Positions 21,701-36,700 are shown, counted from the first letter of the stretch. The stretch: 64,000 bases of DNA from Mimachlamys varia (GCA_947623455.1 OX392538.1:29201001-29265000); one strand, 5' to 3'. Notes: a model not told the origin generated them from the sequence alone. Program-made: numbers and translations.

Positions 21701-24700
21701 AACAAAAACGTTTACGTCATCGAGCTTGACACCGAAAGTTTAAAGCCATCCTGAGTTGTCCAATGTTTCACCTGTAACGTTTTTTCAAATGTCATTGTTC
21801 ACCCCAGTATAAAGATTATAATTCAACAAAAATTCACACAAACACCCAAGTATCCACAGGACATGTGTTTACACACACATATATATATTAACCCTATTTT
21901 ACACAAAGCAGAACAATCGATTTCCCAAACTTGAATACAGAATTCAATGTGAAACTGATGTGACGTAAAAATATGCACGCCTCTAGACTATATATGGCTT
22001 TGCAGGACTAGTTGATGAAAGGAAACGTACAACTCAATACTTACATTAGACAGCACCAGCTGAGTGTCCAAAAACGTTTCACTCACGGATGGAATATGGA
22101 CTTACCCAATCAGGGTAAGATATAAACGGAAATAATATATCTCTAAGATTGATATTTCATCCGACCATCCAGGCCAACAGTTCACGATTTGGTTCTAGAT
22201 GTGCGTTGTTTCACAAGAAAGTGATAGGCCTAATAAAATTGCACCTTTTTATAGAAGATATCTTGAAAAACAATGTTCATTTCAGGCCCCGAACTATGTA
22301 CATGGCGTAATACACATTTACAACGCCATCTGTAACACGATCTCAACCACACGTTATCAAAGAAGCATTATTGAACTGTAATGAAGCTGTATGTTACAGT
22401 TTTAGCGTATTATCCCGATGAAAGCATATACAGTTACGTGCCATAAGTCTTTCAATTTTTTTTATTTTGCTATGTATTCTTTGTATTTCCAACTTTTTTC
22501 AATGAATTTTCCTGACTTCGTTTCGGGATCATTTTTTATGAAAGTTTGTGTACTTATAGAGAATTGTTTCCTGTTTCATCTCATAATATTTTCACTGTTT
22601 TCCGTTATGTATAATTAGAGAAATCATAATTTATTTACAACATCCAATTTTCAGGACGCCATTTTGACGTCATTTTGGTAACGTTATACGGAAATTAGCA
22701 GTGTAGATAATTCTGTATAGCTCAATAAATACACAACGGAAAATTAAATAAATATTATGAGAGGAAACCTTGTATATTTCTGTACCAAATGACAAAAAAT
22801 TGTCAAAATCCATTCATAAACAAAGTCAGGAAAATTCATTGAAAAAAGTTGGAAATACAAAGAATATATAGCAAAATAAAAAAAAATTGAAAGACTTATG
22901 GCACGTAAATTTTCGATAAAAATGCTCCCCTCAATGGTTATAAAGGCTATTATGACCATTGAGGGGGAATTTTTATCGAAAATTGATCTAAACCCCTCAA
23001 AAGTGTGAAATTACTCTAAACACCCTTGTTTAGGTCCAAAACTGGCTGTAACAAATTCTCAGGTCCCTGTGGAAAACATCACTCACTTCAGAAGTATCGA
23101 CACGGACTTGCATGGATAATTTCCCGTGCTGTCGACGATAATAATTGTACACTGAAGTACATAAATGAACACAGGTCATTCCCCCCTGAACTTTCATAAT
23201 GAACTGTTCCAACCATTCAATCAGACCAGTTCAAGTGTGTCTTCATGAGTGAATGAGTTAGGGATCGACAAATTTACGACATCATATGGTAATCATTACA
23301 GTCCATTTTCGCCACACTTGTACGGGTATACACCCCAGGGCAAGTTTCACACCTGTTTCCTGGGGGTTGTTAAAACTGTGTTGTAGTTGATACTGTCCAT
23401 TGTGTCAAACTGTTTCGATTGACAGGTGTTACGCACAGGTGACCCCCCCCCCCCCCACCCTTCCTGTTAAATGCAAACAGTTTTACACGATCTTAAGCGA
23501 CTGCCAGGTGAGAGAAACCACGGTCAACAGTTAATCGTACGGTGCCTATATCATCAATTTACTATTGTGTGTATTGTCTGAAAACAATGTTTGACGATAG
23601 GTGAAGGGCAAAGGGAGTGAGGGGTACGGGGCTCAGCCATTTCCCGTGTTTTATCGCAATTTTGCTGTTAGAATAAAAAAAAAAGTTTTATAATGGTACG
23701 TACACAAGAAAAAGTTTGGATTAAAATACACGTATCTTAAGATTATTTTTTTTCCATTCATCAGAATATAATGTGTTTTTTTAGTATGTATAGAGCATTT
23801 CGTATCTGCAAGATGAAATAATAAATGGAAACGATTAGCGAGATTTGATCTTTTGACAACAGGCCCCTGAGAATTTGTTACAGCTAGTTTTGGACTTTTA
23901 GCCGGTGTTTAGAGTATTTTTTCGAAAATTTGACCTAAACCTCTCAAACATGTAAAATTTATAGGTCCCAAACTAGCTGTAACAAATTCTCAGGTCCCTG
24001 TGTTTGACTTCTTGGGTAGCTGTCACTCGTCAGTCACAGTTCGCTGCATCCATAGGTTTAGTAAGCTTGTGCAAAAGATCCGCTAACATTTCGATTTAAA
24101 ACTAGCCAAAAATTAACCTCCGCTAACAATATGCCTACTGTCAGAAGACCAAAGTGTTCCAGATTGTTTCATATATATATATTAGTTTTCTGTAAATGCA
24201 AAATAGATGAGTTTGTCCAATACATTAACACATAAAAAGAATAATTAAGCTAACCAAGCTTTCACAACTTGAGACACCTGTTAGCTGGGCTGCAGAGCTC
24301 CTTGCTGTAGGTCAAAGGTCCCCGCCGCGGCCGGTAAAAAAATCAAACGCTTTCTACCCTTTGGCAGAATATGGACTAGCTAATTAAGTCAGGTATGGAC
24401 CAAGTATTCTGTATTATTAGGGTTGAAAGCATGACTCCAAATCCGTGAGTGCCATGTTTAATTTGTTTTGTACATTTGTCAAGATCGGAGGCGAAAGGGA
24501 CCCATGACTTTCACTACGATAGCGAATGATTTGCCAAATGCGTTTTTTTTCGTTAACTGTTTCTTAATATTTCCTTTCAAAAAATGTTTTTGAAATACCA
24601 AAACATTTTGGCACGGACGTAAGTAAATTAGCAATCTTATTCCGTACTTTTGACTTCACCTTTATTGACCTCGCATTACGTAATGTAAATCATCGGCGGA

Positions 24701-27700
24701 TTTTGCCATTGAACATTTTCGATTATATGATAAAGCAACATTTCAAAACAAGGGACTTCTTTTAACAACTGCATTATAGCCTCGTGTTACGCATATACAA
24801 TACGTTAACTTAGCAACTGTTAGCTTGCGTATTAATTGTTTTATTAACCATTTTCACCTGATGATCTGACGTGAACGTTAACAATACGACACGACACGTT
24901 TTACGTCTGTATTATATTTCATAAAAAACACATATAGATGTGTATAACATTCAGTTATCCTGGACTGTCGGTGTTCACCTCACAGTAGTAAGTCGCAGAT
25001 AGACTTAATCCCCAACGCTGGACCGCGCGCTGGGAGCGGGACCCCGCGACTTTGCCCAGGGGTTTTAAGAGAGAATGCAGCTAAGCACAAGAGATTAATT
25101 AATTTCAAGTCTATAACGACTTTATAAGGAAGGAAAAAGATGCAGAGTTTAAACTACTATCTGGCACTGAGGAATCAAAGACTAAGTGAGAGGCCCTTCC
25201 TTGAACAATGAAGAATAAAGAATACAAATTTAAAGTAATATCCGGTTAATATTTCTATTCTGAATATATATAATAACAATTACCATGACCAAGATCTCAA
25301 TACATACCCGGGTACACATTTAGCACAGGAACATTTTCAAATGTAATCAATAACTTTGTTTCATTGGTCTTTCAGCAAAACCTTTAGGATTAAGTTTTTT
25401 TGTCACTGGTTCAAGACTTAAAGATAATATTGGATAGTATTTTAGATATATGGATATACAGGCCATAGGCCTGCCACCCTTATTATAAGATCATTGATTA
25501 ATGTGTGATCATTAACAATTTCTATGGTAATTGCGACCAATACAGAAGCCCTCAAACTGACCCGTCTAATCTCAAATGATGGTTGGATAGAGTTTACAAA
25601 TGAAGAGTTTGTTTCATTTTGTTTTACGTCCTATTTACACCCAGGGTCATTTAAAAATGTGCCAGGTTTTGAAGGTGGAGGAAAGCCGGAGTACCCAGAG
25701 AAAAACCACCGACCTACGGTCAGTACCTGGCAACTGCCCCATGTGGGATTCAAACCCGCAACCCATAGGTGGAGGGCTAGTCAGTGGTAGAATGTCGGAA
25801 CACTTAAACCACTCGGCCCCCTTAATGCTTTACAATGCTATCATATATAAAAATTTGCATACAAAGTGTTTAAATATAGTGAAGTACCTTACCTGCTTCA
25901 CCTTCATAGTGTTTACCTGGGAAATTCAAGTGCCATTCTTTTTTTTCCTTTTGACTTGAGGTTAAGGTCACTATGACATTGCAATACCCAATACCTGTTG
26001 GTGATTCGGGAAATAACACTTTAACAGTCAACGGATCATCAAGTTCATGCAAGTTTTAAATGTGGCAGTGTTATACAGTTGAACCTTGTTATCTCAAAGT
26101 CGACCGGAACACAAAAAACCTTCCAAGTATTTGAGGTAGGTGGGTTTGAATACTTAATGTGAATTCTAAATTAAACAGGGTCTTTAAGTTAATACAAGTT
26201 TGAGATAACGAGATTCAACTGTATCAAAGTCCATGCAAAAACCCTTAAAGTACAATTTTTCAATGATTTCAGTGAATAAACAGCTTGCCAACCCTGATGT
26301 TATAAGCATTGTGAGTACTAACTGGGGTAAATCCCAAGAGAAAATATGGGCAGGAATCCCACCAGGATCCCGGTGGGATTCAACAGGATTTCCAGTGGGA
26401 TCCCAGCTGGATCCTTATGGGATTCACAATGATACCGGACCGGATCTCAATGTGATCTTAGTAAAATCCTTGCAGGATCCGGACAGATTTCCAGTGAAAT
26501 TTCAGCAGAATCCCAGTGATTCTGCAGGTTAGTAGCAGATTCCAGTAACATCCCTGCAAGATTCAAGTGAAATCCTAGACGGATCTTACAGAAAGGCGAT
26601 GTGATGTGTTTCTGACCCTTAAAAACAACATAAAATAAAAAATCAATGTACACATGTTTATTTAGCTAGAACATTAATTCTGGCTTTGCATCAATCTGCC
26701 CTCCTGCAGTCTTTGCACACCCACATTTTGCATCAAATCAATGGATTCGTTTATCTGTGCATCGGTCCCTGATTGGTTTTCTTCCATCCACCTTTAACAT
26801 CTTAGAACTTATTCTGAAAGAAATTAAAGCAAACATTCAAAACCCACACAACTTTATAGCCATGGATATGATTTTATTTTAGTTCTTGTACAAAATATTG
26901 AACAATTGGTCTTGGAGCCTTATTAACTAATGATGACCTCAGTTATTCTGATCATGACATAGTAAAAAATTCTTAACTGAGCCAACTGTAGGGGTGTGCC
27001 ATCTTTAGCGATATATCACACCAATCATAATAATTTGGGACAATTGTAAACAAACGGTGCAAACTTGTGTTTACAGTATAACATTCTGTAACCTTATGCA
27101 AATTAAGGGTACCAACTAGGGCATAATGGGCCTCAACGGTCATCTAACAATCTATATAATTTTCTGTTGGTAGCTGTTTAAAGATATAACAAAATTTGAC
27201 CTGTTACCTAAGAGAGTCAATGAACAAACTTGTTATTCCTTCATTACGGCATTGTGATAATACCCGAGTTAACTTTTTGTTAATGAGAAGAAGTGTTTGA
27301 AACATTTTTAGAGATATGACCCCTGTGACCTTGAAAGCAGGTCATTCACTTGAACAAACTTCGTAGCCCTTTATCCCCAGCATGCTACACACCAAATATC
27401 GGTACCCTAGGCCTTTCGGTTATTGAGAATGAAGTTTCTTAATTTTTTTTACATATTTGACCCCTGTGACCTTGAACATTGGTCAAGGTCATTGATATGA
27501 GGAAACTTTGTAGCACTCTATCCCAGGTACTTACTGTTTAATATCAGCACCCTGGGCCTTTTGCTTATTGAGAAGAAGATTCTTAAAGATTTTTATATAT
27601 ATGTGACCCCTGTGACATTGAAGGTACATGTATGTCAAGATCATTGATATGAGGAAATTTTGTAGCCCTTAATCCCAGCATGCTATAGGCATAATAGCAA

Positions 27701-30700
27701 CACCCTAGGCCTTATAGTTACTGAGGAAAGTTGTTTGAAAGAATTTTATTACATTTAACCCCTTTGACCTTGAAGTAGGTCAATGTCATTGATTTGAGGA
27801 AACTTTGTAGCACTCTGTCCCAGGTACTAACTGACCAAATATCACCATCCTGGGCCTTTTGGTTATTGAGAAGAAGATTCTTAAAGATTTTTATATATAT
27901 GTGACCCCTGTGACATTGAAGGTACATGTATGTCAAGATCATTGATATGAGGAAATTTTGTAGCCCTTAATCCCAGCATGCTACACCCTAGGCCTTATAG
28001 TTACTGAGGAAAGTTGTTTGAAAGAATTTTATTACATTTAACCCCTTTGACCTTGAAGTAGGTCAATGTCATTGATTTGAGGAAACTTTGTAACACTCTA
28101 TCCCGAGTACCTACTGGCCAAATATCAGCATCTTGGGCCTTTTGGTTATTGAGAAGAAGATTGTTAAAGAAAAAGTTTACAGACGGCGCACGATGGCAAT
28201 AGGTTATCCTGACCCTTTCGGTCACATGACCTAAAAAAAAACATATAGTGGCCCTCTTAGTCTTGGTGAAAACAAGAGGCCCATGCCATGAGCTTAAATG
28301 GTCATCTGATTTTATAAGTATTGTTGGTTATTGCTAAAGATATTAACATATTTGATCCCTATGACCTTGACAGTAGGTCAAAACTTGGTAGCCCTTCATC
28401 AAGAAGTACATTGCAGTTTGAAGGAAAGTTTATGCACCGATCAATTTTCAAATTAATAATTGGTAAGCCTACCGTAACATAATCTTTAAAAAATGACCTA
28501 TAGCCATCGTGTACCGTCTGCCATGCAATAAGTGCAAATGACGGTAGGCTTGGCAATTATTAATAAAAAATTGATCAGTTGGCACTAACCGATTATGTCT
28601 GATCATCGTTGTTGAAATTGATTACCGATTCCCAACACTAAAAAATCCTCACATTACACACAGAAAACAATGATGGACTTTCCTTGAAAAATAATATACA
28701 TAACGTATACCTAGACTGTTAATAACAGCATGCCAATATCCTGTAACCATGGCTGTCTTCTTTTTTTTAATTTTAAATAAGTCGTAAATGTGTACCATTT
28801 GTTTTTTTAGTTTATTTAAAATGGAATCGCAGGATCACAATTTTCTTCACTATCTGACCTCAACATTCACTATCAATCAGGACACCTGTGTAAACTGATC
28901 AAATACATTTTCCCTCGTGAATACCGGTGTACGCAGCTAATACTTTAATATTAATCTATATAATTACTTGACTTATGTCATCATATCACATAAAATCTTA
29001 AATCCAAACTCTAACGGAATCGAGTCCTAGTTTGAAAAATCATTAAAATTCAGATTTGATCAGATGGGATTTAACTCAACCACGAACTGTTGACATGTTT
29101 GGCATTATCACAAACATATAATTAGACAGCATAATGTAAATCCGTGGAGTTTAATAATATATACCCTTAGCTTGACATGAATTATTTATCTTTTAGTAGT
29201 TCTAGATCTAGATGTCTTGGCCCCCTGTACAAGGTCATTTCGTTCTAAATCTAGTACCATATAGTGACCGCCTTCAACAAATAGAACATTTTGCCACGAT
29301 GTTGGGTTTGTATACCACAAATGGCCAAATATAATCAGATAATAAACAGGTTAGGCAGAGCGGTGCATATGGGTAATAGTCCTGCATTTGGGTAACAGTT
29401 ACCCATTTCTGTAAAAAAAAATTGTTTTGGTAATAATGTGAAATAAAAACACTTAAAAGTCCTTTTAAACTCTTGGAACAAAAAAGGGTGTCATCCTTTT
29501 CATATGTTTGTAAGTAATACAACAAGGTGCATTTGTGCACCAAAAATTATAATTCTGTTGTCAATTTTTTTCTGAAATTAACAAACAATAGTTACAATAT
29601 CACCGAGTTGGTTCTCCATTGACTATAGTGCTAACAGCTTAGCGATTGGGGGCATGCAGTGCACAATAAGTGACGTCATGCCTCTGGTAAACTGACATTC
29701 TATTTATAGCTCCACTCTTCACCATTATAAGAAATGGAGGCAATACATTGTCTTTTTTTTTTAAAGTTAGACAACATATTATATTCTTTGTGCACTAATG
29801 CACCTTTTTGTATTGTTTATTCGATTATGTGAAAATAATATCGCCCTTTTTTACTCCAAGTGTTTAAAACGGCTTTGTGTTTTTATTTCACATTATTACC
29901 CATGAGCAGAGACGTATAAAGCCTTATATACGTCTCTGCCATGAGTAACAAAATTGTTACTGAAATGAGTAACTGTTACCCAGATGCATGACTATTTCCC
30001 ATATGCGCCGTTGTGCCAAACCTGATAAAATATTCTATGTTGTCAATGTAATCAAGACAACAATCATTATTTCTTACCTTGATATTCCGGTGTCGGAAAG
30101 AAGTTCTGCATGGATACACAGTTCTGTGAATTGACAGACGAGATATCAGTAGGGTCCAATGGATAATTATTGGCTCTTGCCATTATAATCCACGGAGTCT
30201 TTTCCGACACGAGCACGGTCATTTTGACGGCACAGCAAAATTTCCTTATCGGAACAGCACAGCCATCTGAATACATTTTCCCCATGTTATTTGATATTCC
30301 GTAGCGTATTTTACGATGTTTTCTTCCTTTTCTATGGTCTTAACATCTTGTAGGAGTATTAATCCTTGACAGAAAGTAAAGACAAAACACAACGACACGG
30401 AAAACGTGGTTTGAAATATAAACAGGAAGCTTATGATATTTTTACCGTAAACGATAGAGAGTTTCAAACGGGGGACAACTGAAGTAAACACAAAGGCGGA
30501 TTATGGCGGGAAATTTAAAATAAAAAATGCAATAAAAACGGCAAATTGTCGGAAATTCCTAAAGGGTCGACAGGTAGGCCGATGTGAATATGTGTAGGCA
30601 TAATGGTCATTACCATGGTTAATGCAACGCAATTAATATGCAGTTAATTTTTTTTAAGAAAAATGCATATTAATCAGCAGGGACATAGGCCTATACGTCC

Positions 30701-33700
30701 CTGTTAATCAGTTATCGTCATAATCTTGAAAATAAAATGAAAAAAAAGTTCATTAATTTGTATATGTATTTCGCAGCTCTGTGTAAATTGAATCTGATGC
30801 TTAATTGTAATACATTGTGTTTTATCTACTGGTTTGATTGGTAATATTATTTGGATCTATATCTTAATTTTTCTCATTAGAGAAAATATCAACATCAGTT
30901 TCTTTGTATTTTAGCAATAATTTGAATCGAGCTTTGGCAAAACTCCATTATTATCCAAGTTTTAAAGTCAGATCTAGCCCATAGGGACACGTTACAATAG
31001 TAATGTATGTATAAAATGTATGGGGGATCGATATAACATATTAAACTGGTATTTTTATATTGACCCCCATACATTTTAAACATACATAACTATTATACAT
31101 AACGTGTCCATGTATTATGTATATATCGAGCCCATACATTTTTATGCATTTTACTACTGTAACGTGTCCCAGTGATTTGGACATTTTGACAGATAGATGT
31201 ATTGTGTTGAACCACCCAGTTAGATCACAGGAACACGAGCACTTGTTACAGTTAGTTTTTACCTAAAGTTAAAGTAATTTTACACTTTTGATGAATTTTA
31301 GATCAATATTCGATAAAAATGCCTCCCTCGGTGGTCATGAAGGCTATTATATAGCTGTAACAAATTCTCAGCTCCCTGTGATCCAGATTTGGTGTGGGGG
31401 CCAGAGGACATTCAGACTAAATCCGATCCTGTACATCAGTTTCATTGTCAAGTCCATTTTCCAGTCCAGTGAGAGGGTAAAAGCTCACCGGTATGATCAT
31501 ATCCCAGAGAGATATGAACTCTCAGTAGGATTCAAATATGATTAATACTGGGATTTCTGCGAGAAGGCAAAATCTCGCCGGGATATGAAATCCTAATGGG
31601 ATTCAGGCGTGATCACAGCCATATTGTCTAGCTCTTGAGATAGACTAAGCAAGGGATAACCAGAGCTTAGTAAATGAAATTGTAACTGCTATATAGATGT
31701 TGCTATTTATATAGATCTAACGAACTGGAGGATGAATATCATTTTATTTTACAATGTATCGCATATGTTGAGTTTGGAATTTTCACCGACGTCCATTTGC
31801 GAAGGAGTTATTGTCCAACAATAATGTAACATGCATTAGAAATGATACACGCTACTTCAAAAAGATCACGTTTATTACTATGATACGAATGAATGTAATC
31901 AGATAAACTTTCTCTGTTATTTTGTATAAAATTCCATACGGAAATTTACATATGACATTGTAATTTTTGTACTCGATGTGACCAGATAATCATACTGTGC
32001 AGTTCATATACGTGTTCATGACATTTTTTCTGACAATACTTTCATCGATTCAACTTTTAAGTTAATTTCAAATAGATCTACCTGTTGTCCTTTTTAATGT
32101 TATTACAACAATATTATACATTGACTAAAAAATGTGGTCGACATTAAATATACCATTACATGTATGTGCAAATACTTGTATGCATCTCTGTACACATGTA
32201 AAACATTCCATTCCAAAACTACATGTAATTTTGCCAATTAAGATGATGGAAAAGATTAAAATCAAATGTGTGTTTTGTAAGAATTTATTTAAAGATGTGC
32301 ACATGGAGGGAAATTGAAACGATAAATGAAACCATATTGGAGTTACATCATCACCTGTCCATCTTATGACATAACAGGATTAGTCTAATTGGCTTCCTGC
32401 TGGGAACTGACCACGGGTGACGCTGTAAGTGATGTCAGTAACTCTACCAAGAGACAATATCTATATCGTAGACGTATGTGTATACCTGTGAAGACGTCGT
32501 GTAGCCACTCATGCGAAAACCTCATCACCTGTTCATCTTATTACATAACAGGATTAGTCTAATTGGCTTCCTGCTGGGTACTGACCTCGGGTAGCGCTAT
32601 AAGTGATGTCTGTCGCTCTAACCAGAGACGATATCTACATCGTAGACGTATGTGTATACATGTTGTATGCAATCTGATTAAAATACAGATCCGTGTTCTC
32701 ACTCCGTTTTACAAGGATCTGACAACATCCCATAAGAGGTCACGTTCATATGACCTCTGTCGCCTCTTTACTTAATTTTCCAATGACCTGTAATCTTGCA
32801 GCAAGCCATTTCGTCACATTATTACACATGAACTTTTTGGTGACGAAATGACTAAACGGACAAATGCAATTATGCATGCTTTGTCGCCTCAAAATTTCAC
32901 TGTCAAGATTTTGACACGGAGACGATATCTGCACGTAGACAATGATTTGTTAGTTACGGCACAGACTTAGCAGAGGGGACACGTTAAAATAGTGATATAT
33001 GTATACATGCAATGTATGTGGGTCGATATAAACATCGAACCCTTTGTTTTATACATATATTACTATTGTAACTTGTCCCTGTAGACTTGATAATCTCATC
33101 TCATTCCGTTGTTCATTAGCGAGAAAGCGGGAGAAACGTACCGATATATGAAACATTACCAGGATATAAAATAATTATAACCTAATGCAATACGTATGAT
33201 AATCAAATCTAAAAAGAGAGAGACTGGGTAATTAATTAAATTCTTTTAAATTTAAGTTGGTAATGATCTCAACGTCTTGTGTTTTTTTTATAAATGTGTA
33301 TGATTTTTAAAGGTTATGTCGAGTGTTTATCATGAAAACAAAGATGTTATTAGCCATACCCTTAATTCCTCTGTTTACAATAATCTATTTCTAGACAGGT
33401 ACACAGGATTCCGATAGAGCGTTATTACAGTGGTTCTATCCTTTACACATCCTTGGGGAAATAGGCATACACACTCGCCGCAAAAAAAGTACTTGTCTGG
33501 TTTTCAGCGGGGTAAATGTGTCATATTGACTCATCTAATTTTAACTTTCCTCACTCTAATTCGCATCTCGAATGCGGAACAATTTATATACATAGATGGT
33601 ATCTTGGGAAAATTAAAGAGCCCGATTGACTTCATCTTAGCTTACAAACTTGAAAGGGTTACGATCCAGTACCCTCATCTTCGTAACATTTTGTAAGCAA

Positions 33701-36700
33701 AGAGCGATTGACTTCTAATATTATAATAGTAAATATATAATACCAAATAATATAAATTGCTTAACTTCTTCTAAAAAAGGAATTTGTCTCCTAGTAGTGA
33801 GCTATGAATGTTCCTGTGTAATGTGCAGGTAAAAACAATTTATAAATAAAAATTATAAATGTTTAAAGAAGGTGTGTATATTGTATTTGGGGAATAGACA
33901 CGCAATTAATACAAGTAAATTGCCCTGTTCTGAAATATTGCGTATTTGATCTGATTGTACTGTCATGAGGCTATTTGTTATTTTGTATAGGCTAATTAGC
34001 ATCTAAATATAAATATGCTCTATATCTTGCATTGTGTAATATACGTCATAATAATATACGTATATAATGTACGTCATGTTGAATAAAGCAAATTAGAAAG
34101 CATGTACGTAAATGTTATATGGAAGTTTTATTTAGCTACTTAATGTCTATCAATTGTAAGTGTTTGTGGAATTGTTAAATATACAGCACACAGACTTAAA
34201 AATCATTCAGGTGTGATGACATATTCTCGTCAAACAATGAGGGCCCTCGGGTCATTATTTCAAGGTCTTCACACCTTCTGCTATCAAACCGTATATAGGT
34301 AAACGTTGACTAGGTGGGTGTCATTATCTTAATTACATGACAGCCTAAATCTTCACACTTTCCGTGATCTGGCAAGGTAAACATTGATAACGAAGGAAGG
34401 GGGAGCTTATTGTTAAAAGCAATTGATTGTGTTATGAATTGGTTTTTGAAATCTGTCAACATAATTATAAGGAACTTATTTGTTTTACAAAATTCCTAAA
34501 ATCAATGAAATGCCATTTGCTTGGTAAAGCTATTATAATCAATATGATTGATATTATATTGTCTTAATTACGCTGCACGTTCAGGATTTTGTGTATCATT
34601 TATTTAAATTGAAATTTATTGTATTTCCTTTGACAATTTATGACATAATATTGTAATAACAAGCCCTGTGTATACTTTTCCTGTAGTCCTTTAAGTGTAA
34701 CCTTTAGTCTACCCAAACAAGATCCCGGAATCGCATTGGAATATATATATACTGACGTTTTTTTATAACTATCGTGTGTTAAGCTGTTTTTGCTCATTGG
34801 AAAACGTTGACTTTACAAGTGGAGACAATGAATTCATGTATGTATATCCTTGAAATTGTGCCGAATTCCATTCAATTAATGACCCTCGCGCGAACAGGTA
34901 TTTATATATTCTATCTTTTAATAAATAAAAAGCCCCCCCCGCCCCCCCGCCCCGAAATTTCTCTTTGACGGGATTACAGGGACCTGAACATTTATAACAG
35001 CTAGTTTTGGACCTAAACTTAGGCGTTTCGAATCATCATTGAGGAGTCATTTTTATCGAAAATTGATCTAAACCCCCCAAAGTATAAAATTACTCTTAAT
35101 TTCCACAATTTCGATCCAAAACTAGCTGTAACAAATTATCAGGTTCCTGTGCTCGGGATGTCTAGTAATAATAGTGTTACGGGTTCAGTAATCCATGCTT
35201 TGTGTTATTAACTTCTATAATTGAAGTAAAGTGTTTGTATAGCTCATTGATATGACATCAAGAGTAATGAGAAAATAAACGGCAAGTGCAATATATTGAC
35301 AATCGAACAGACGACGTGAATCTAATCTGTAGCTAGTGTATGACATGCAGCCTATACGTTTTTTCATTCGAAGGACACTCTATTAATCCTGTTTTGTTCC
35401 CCTTTGCCTTTCCATTGTTCATTTGTTTCTTTTCTTCCGGTGTATTTCGTTACCCGTATAAATATAATGTATGATAACACCATAATTAGAATGAAAACTG
35501 TACATTACTGAGAGGGCTTCTTTAAGTTTTTAATATTTTCTCATTCTGAAGCAATAAAATGTATGTATGATCAAATCAAAACGATCTTTCATTTCCGTAT
35601 TTTATTTGAACATTGATGAACAAAAGTTTGATTGACCTGAAAAACGGTTGTCGATGTTATAAAATATTTGTTGGTTTGGCTTTCACCTCACAACAGGGTG
35701 TAAAAATGAGAAATCGTGGAGAGGTCCCTTTCCGTCTTTCGTGTGTGATGGTGTATCTTCGGCATCCCCTTTCTTTCTGTTTCCAATCATCTGACCTGGA
35801 AGAAGATTTTTAAATGAGTGGAAGATTAAGGTACAAGTAAGGTATACATACGTAAAAGGAAAAGGAAGGGAAAAACTACATTTACACAAATAAAACCTGT
35901 GCACATACGTACAGAGGCTGTATATTACATCCGTACATACAATTACAATACGTTGATAAGTAAATCAAATCCCGTTCGTCATGTTCACCTTTTTAATGTT
36001 ATACCCAATATCATAGCCCATTTCGCATGAAAACTAGATACTGATAAAGTATATAAGCATGTTTTTTATTGAAATGACTCCATCTCGCGAACTTCTCACA
36101 AACGTACGTAACAATCAGCTTCGTGTCAATCAGCATTAACAGCACGTTCGAGACGAACGTTTGATGTTGTGTTAATTTAATAAAAAATCTCAAAATAATA
36201 TGTACAATCAGGGAATTATGCTTTCTAAGTCCGTTGTACAAGAACAGATAACGAAGGAAAACAGTATATATTAAAGCATGTTTTTATGTACAAACACATA
36301 CAAAGCATTTAATCGGCAGTGAATATTACCGTGTTCACTGTTTTCAATGGAAAAATTACGTGAACATTTACAGATAAACTAATGCAAACCACATAGTCAC
36401 AAATGTTTTATACGTATACATACGTCATACAAAGCATGGACAGTTTTAATCACAGTGTTAAATGGAAAGATTACGCGTACAGTTGCAGAAAACGAATGAT
36501 AGTAAATACCACTTGGAACTTAGGCTGTCGTGTCGCTCTCCAGTATACACCAACGGAAGCCATACAGTGGCTGTCAAAGACGTGTGCAGTGAGGCGTGAA
36601 GTCGTCAGCTCAATAGGTGAGTTGCCTGAGGCAGTACTTGCTACTGCAAAAGATTTAACTTTGTAACCTAAAACTTGTGTACACAATGTACTATCGAAAC

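Noticed and set aside
25524..25959. 88- and 119-residue frames
   Set aside because: Both run through a SINE copy; the residues are translations of its conserved body.
26680..26818. Minus-strand exon candidate after a good pyrimidine-rich acceptor ([15 protein letters not shown])
   Set aside because: Only about 20 codons before a stop, no upstream exon with matching phase, and the suggested resemblance to BEN-type domains could not be supported.
33430..33696. 88-residue plus-strand frame in the giant element
   Set aside because: Low-information Leu/Ile/Phe-rich composition, no splice context and no recognisable motif.
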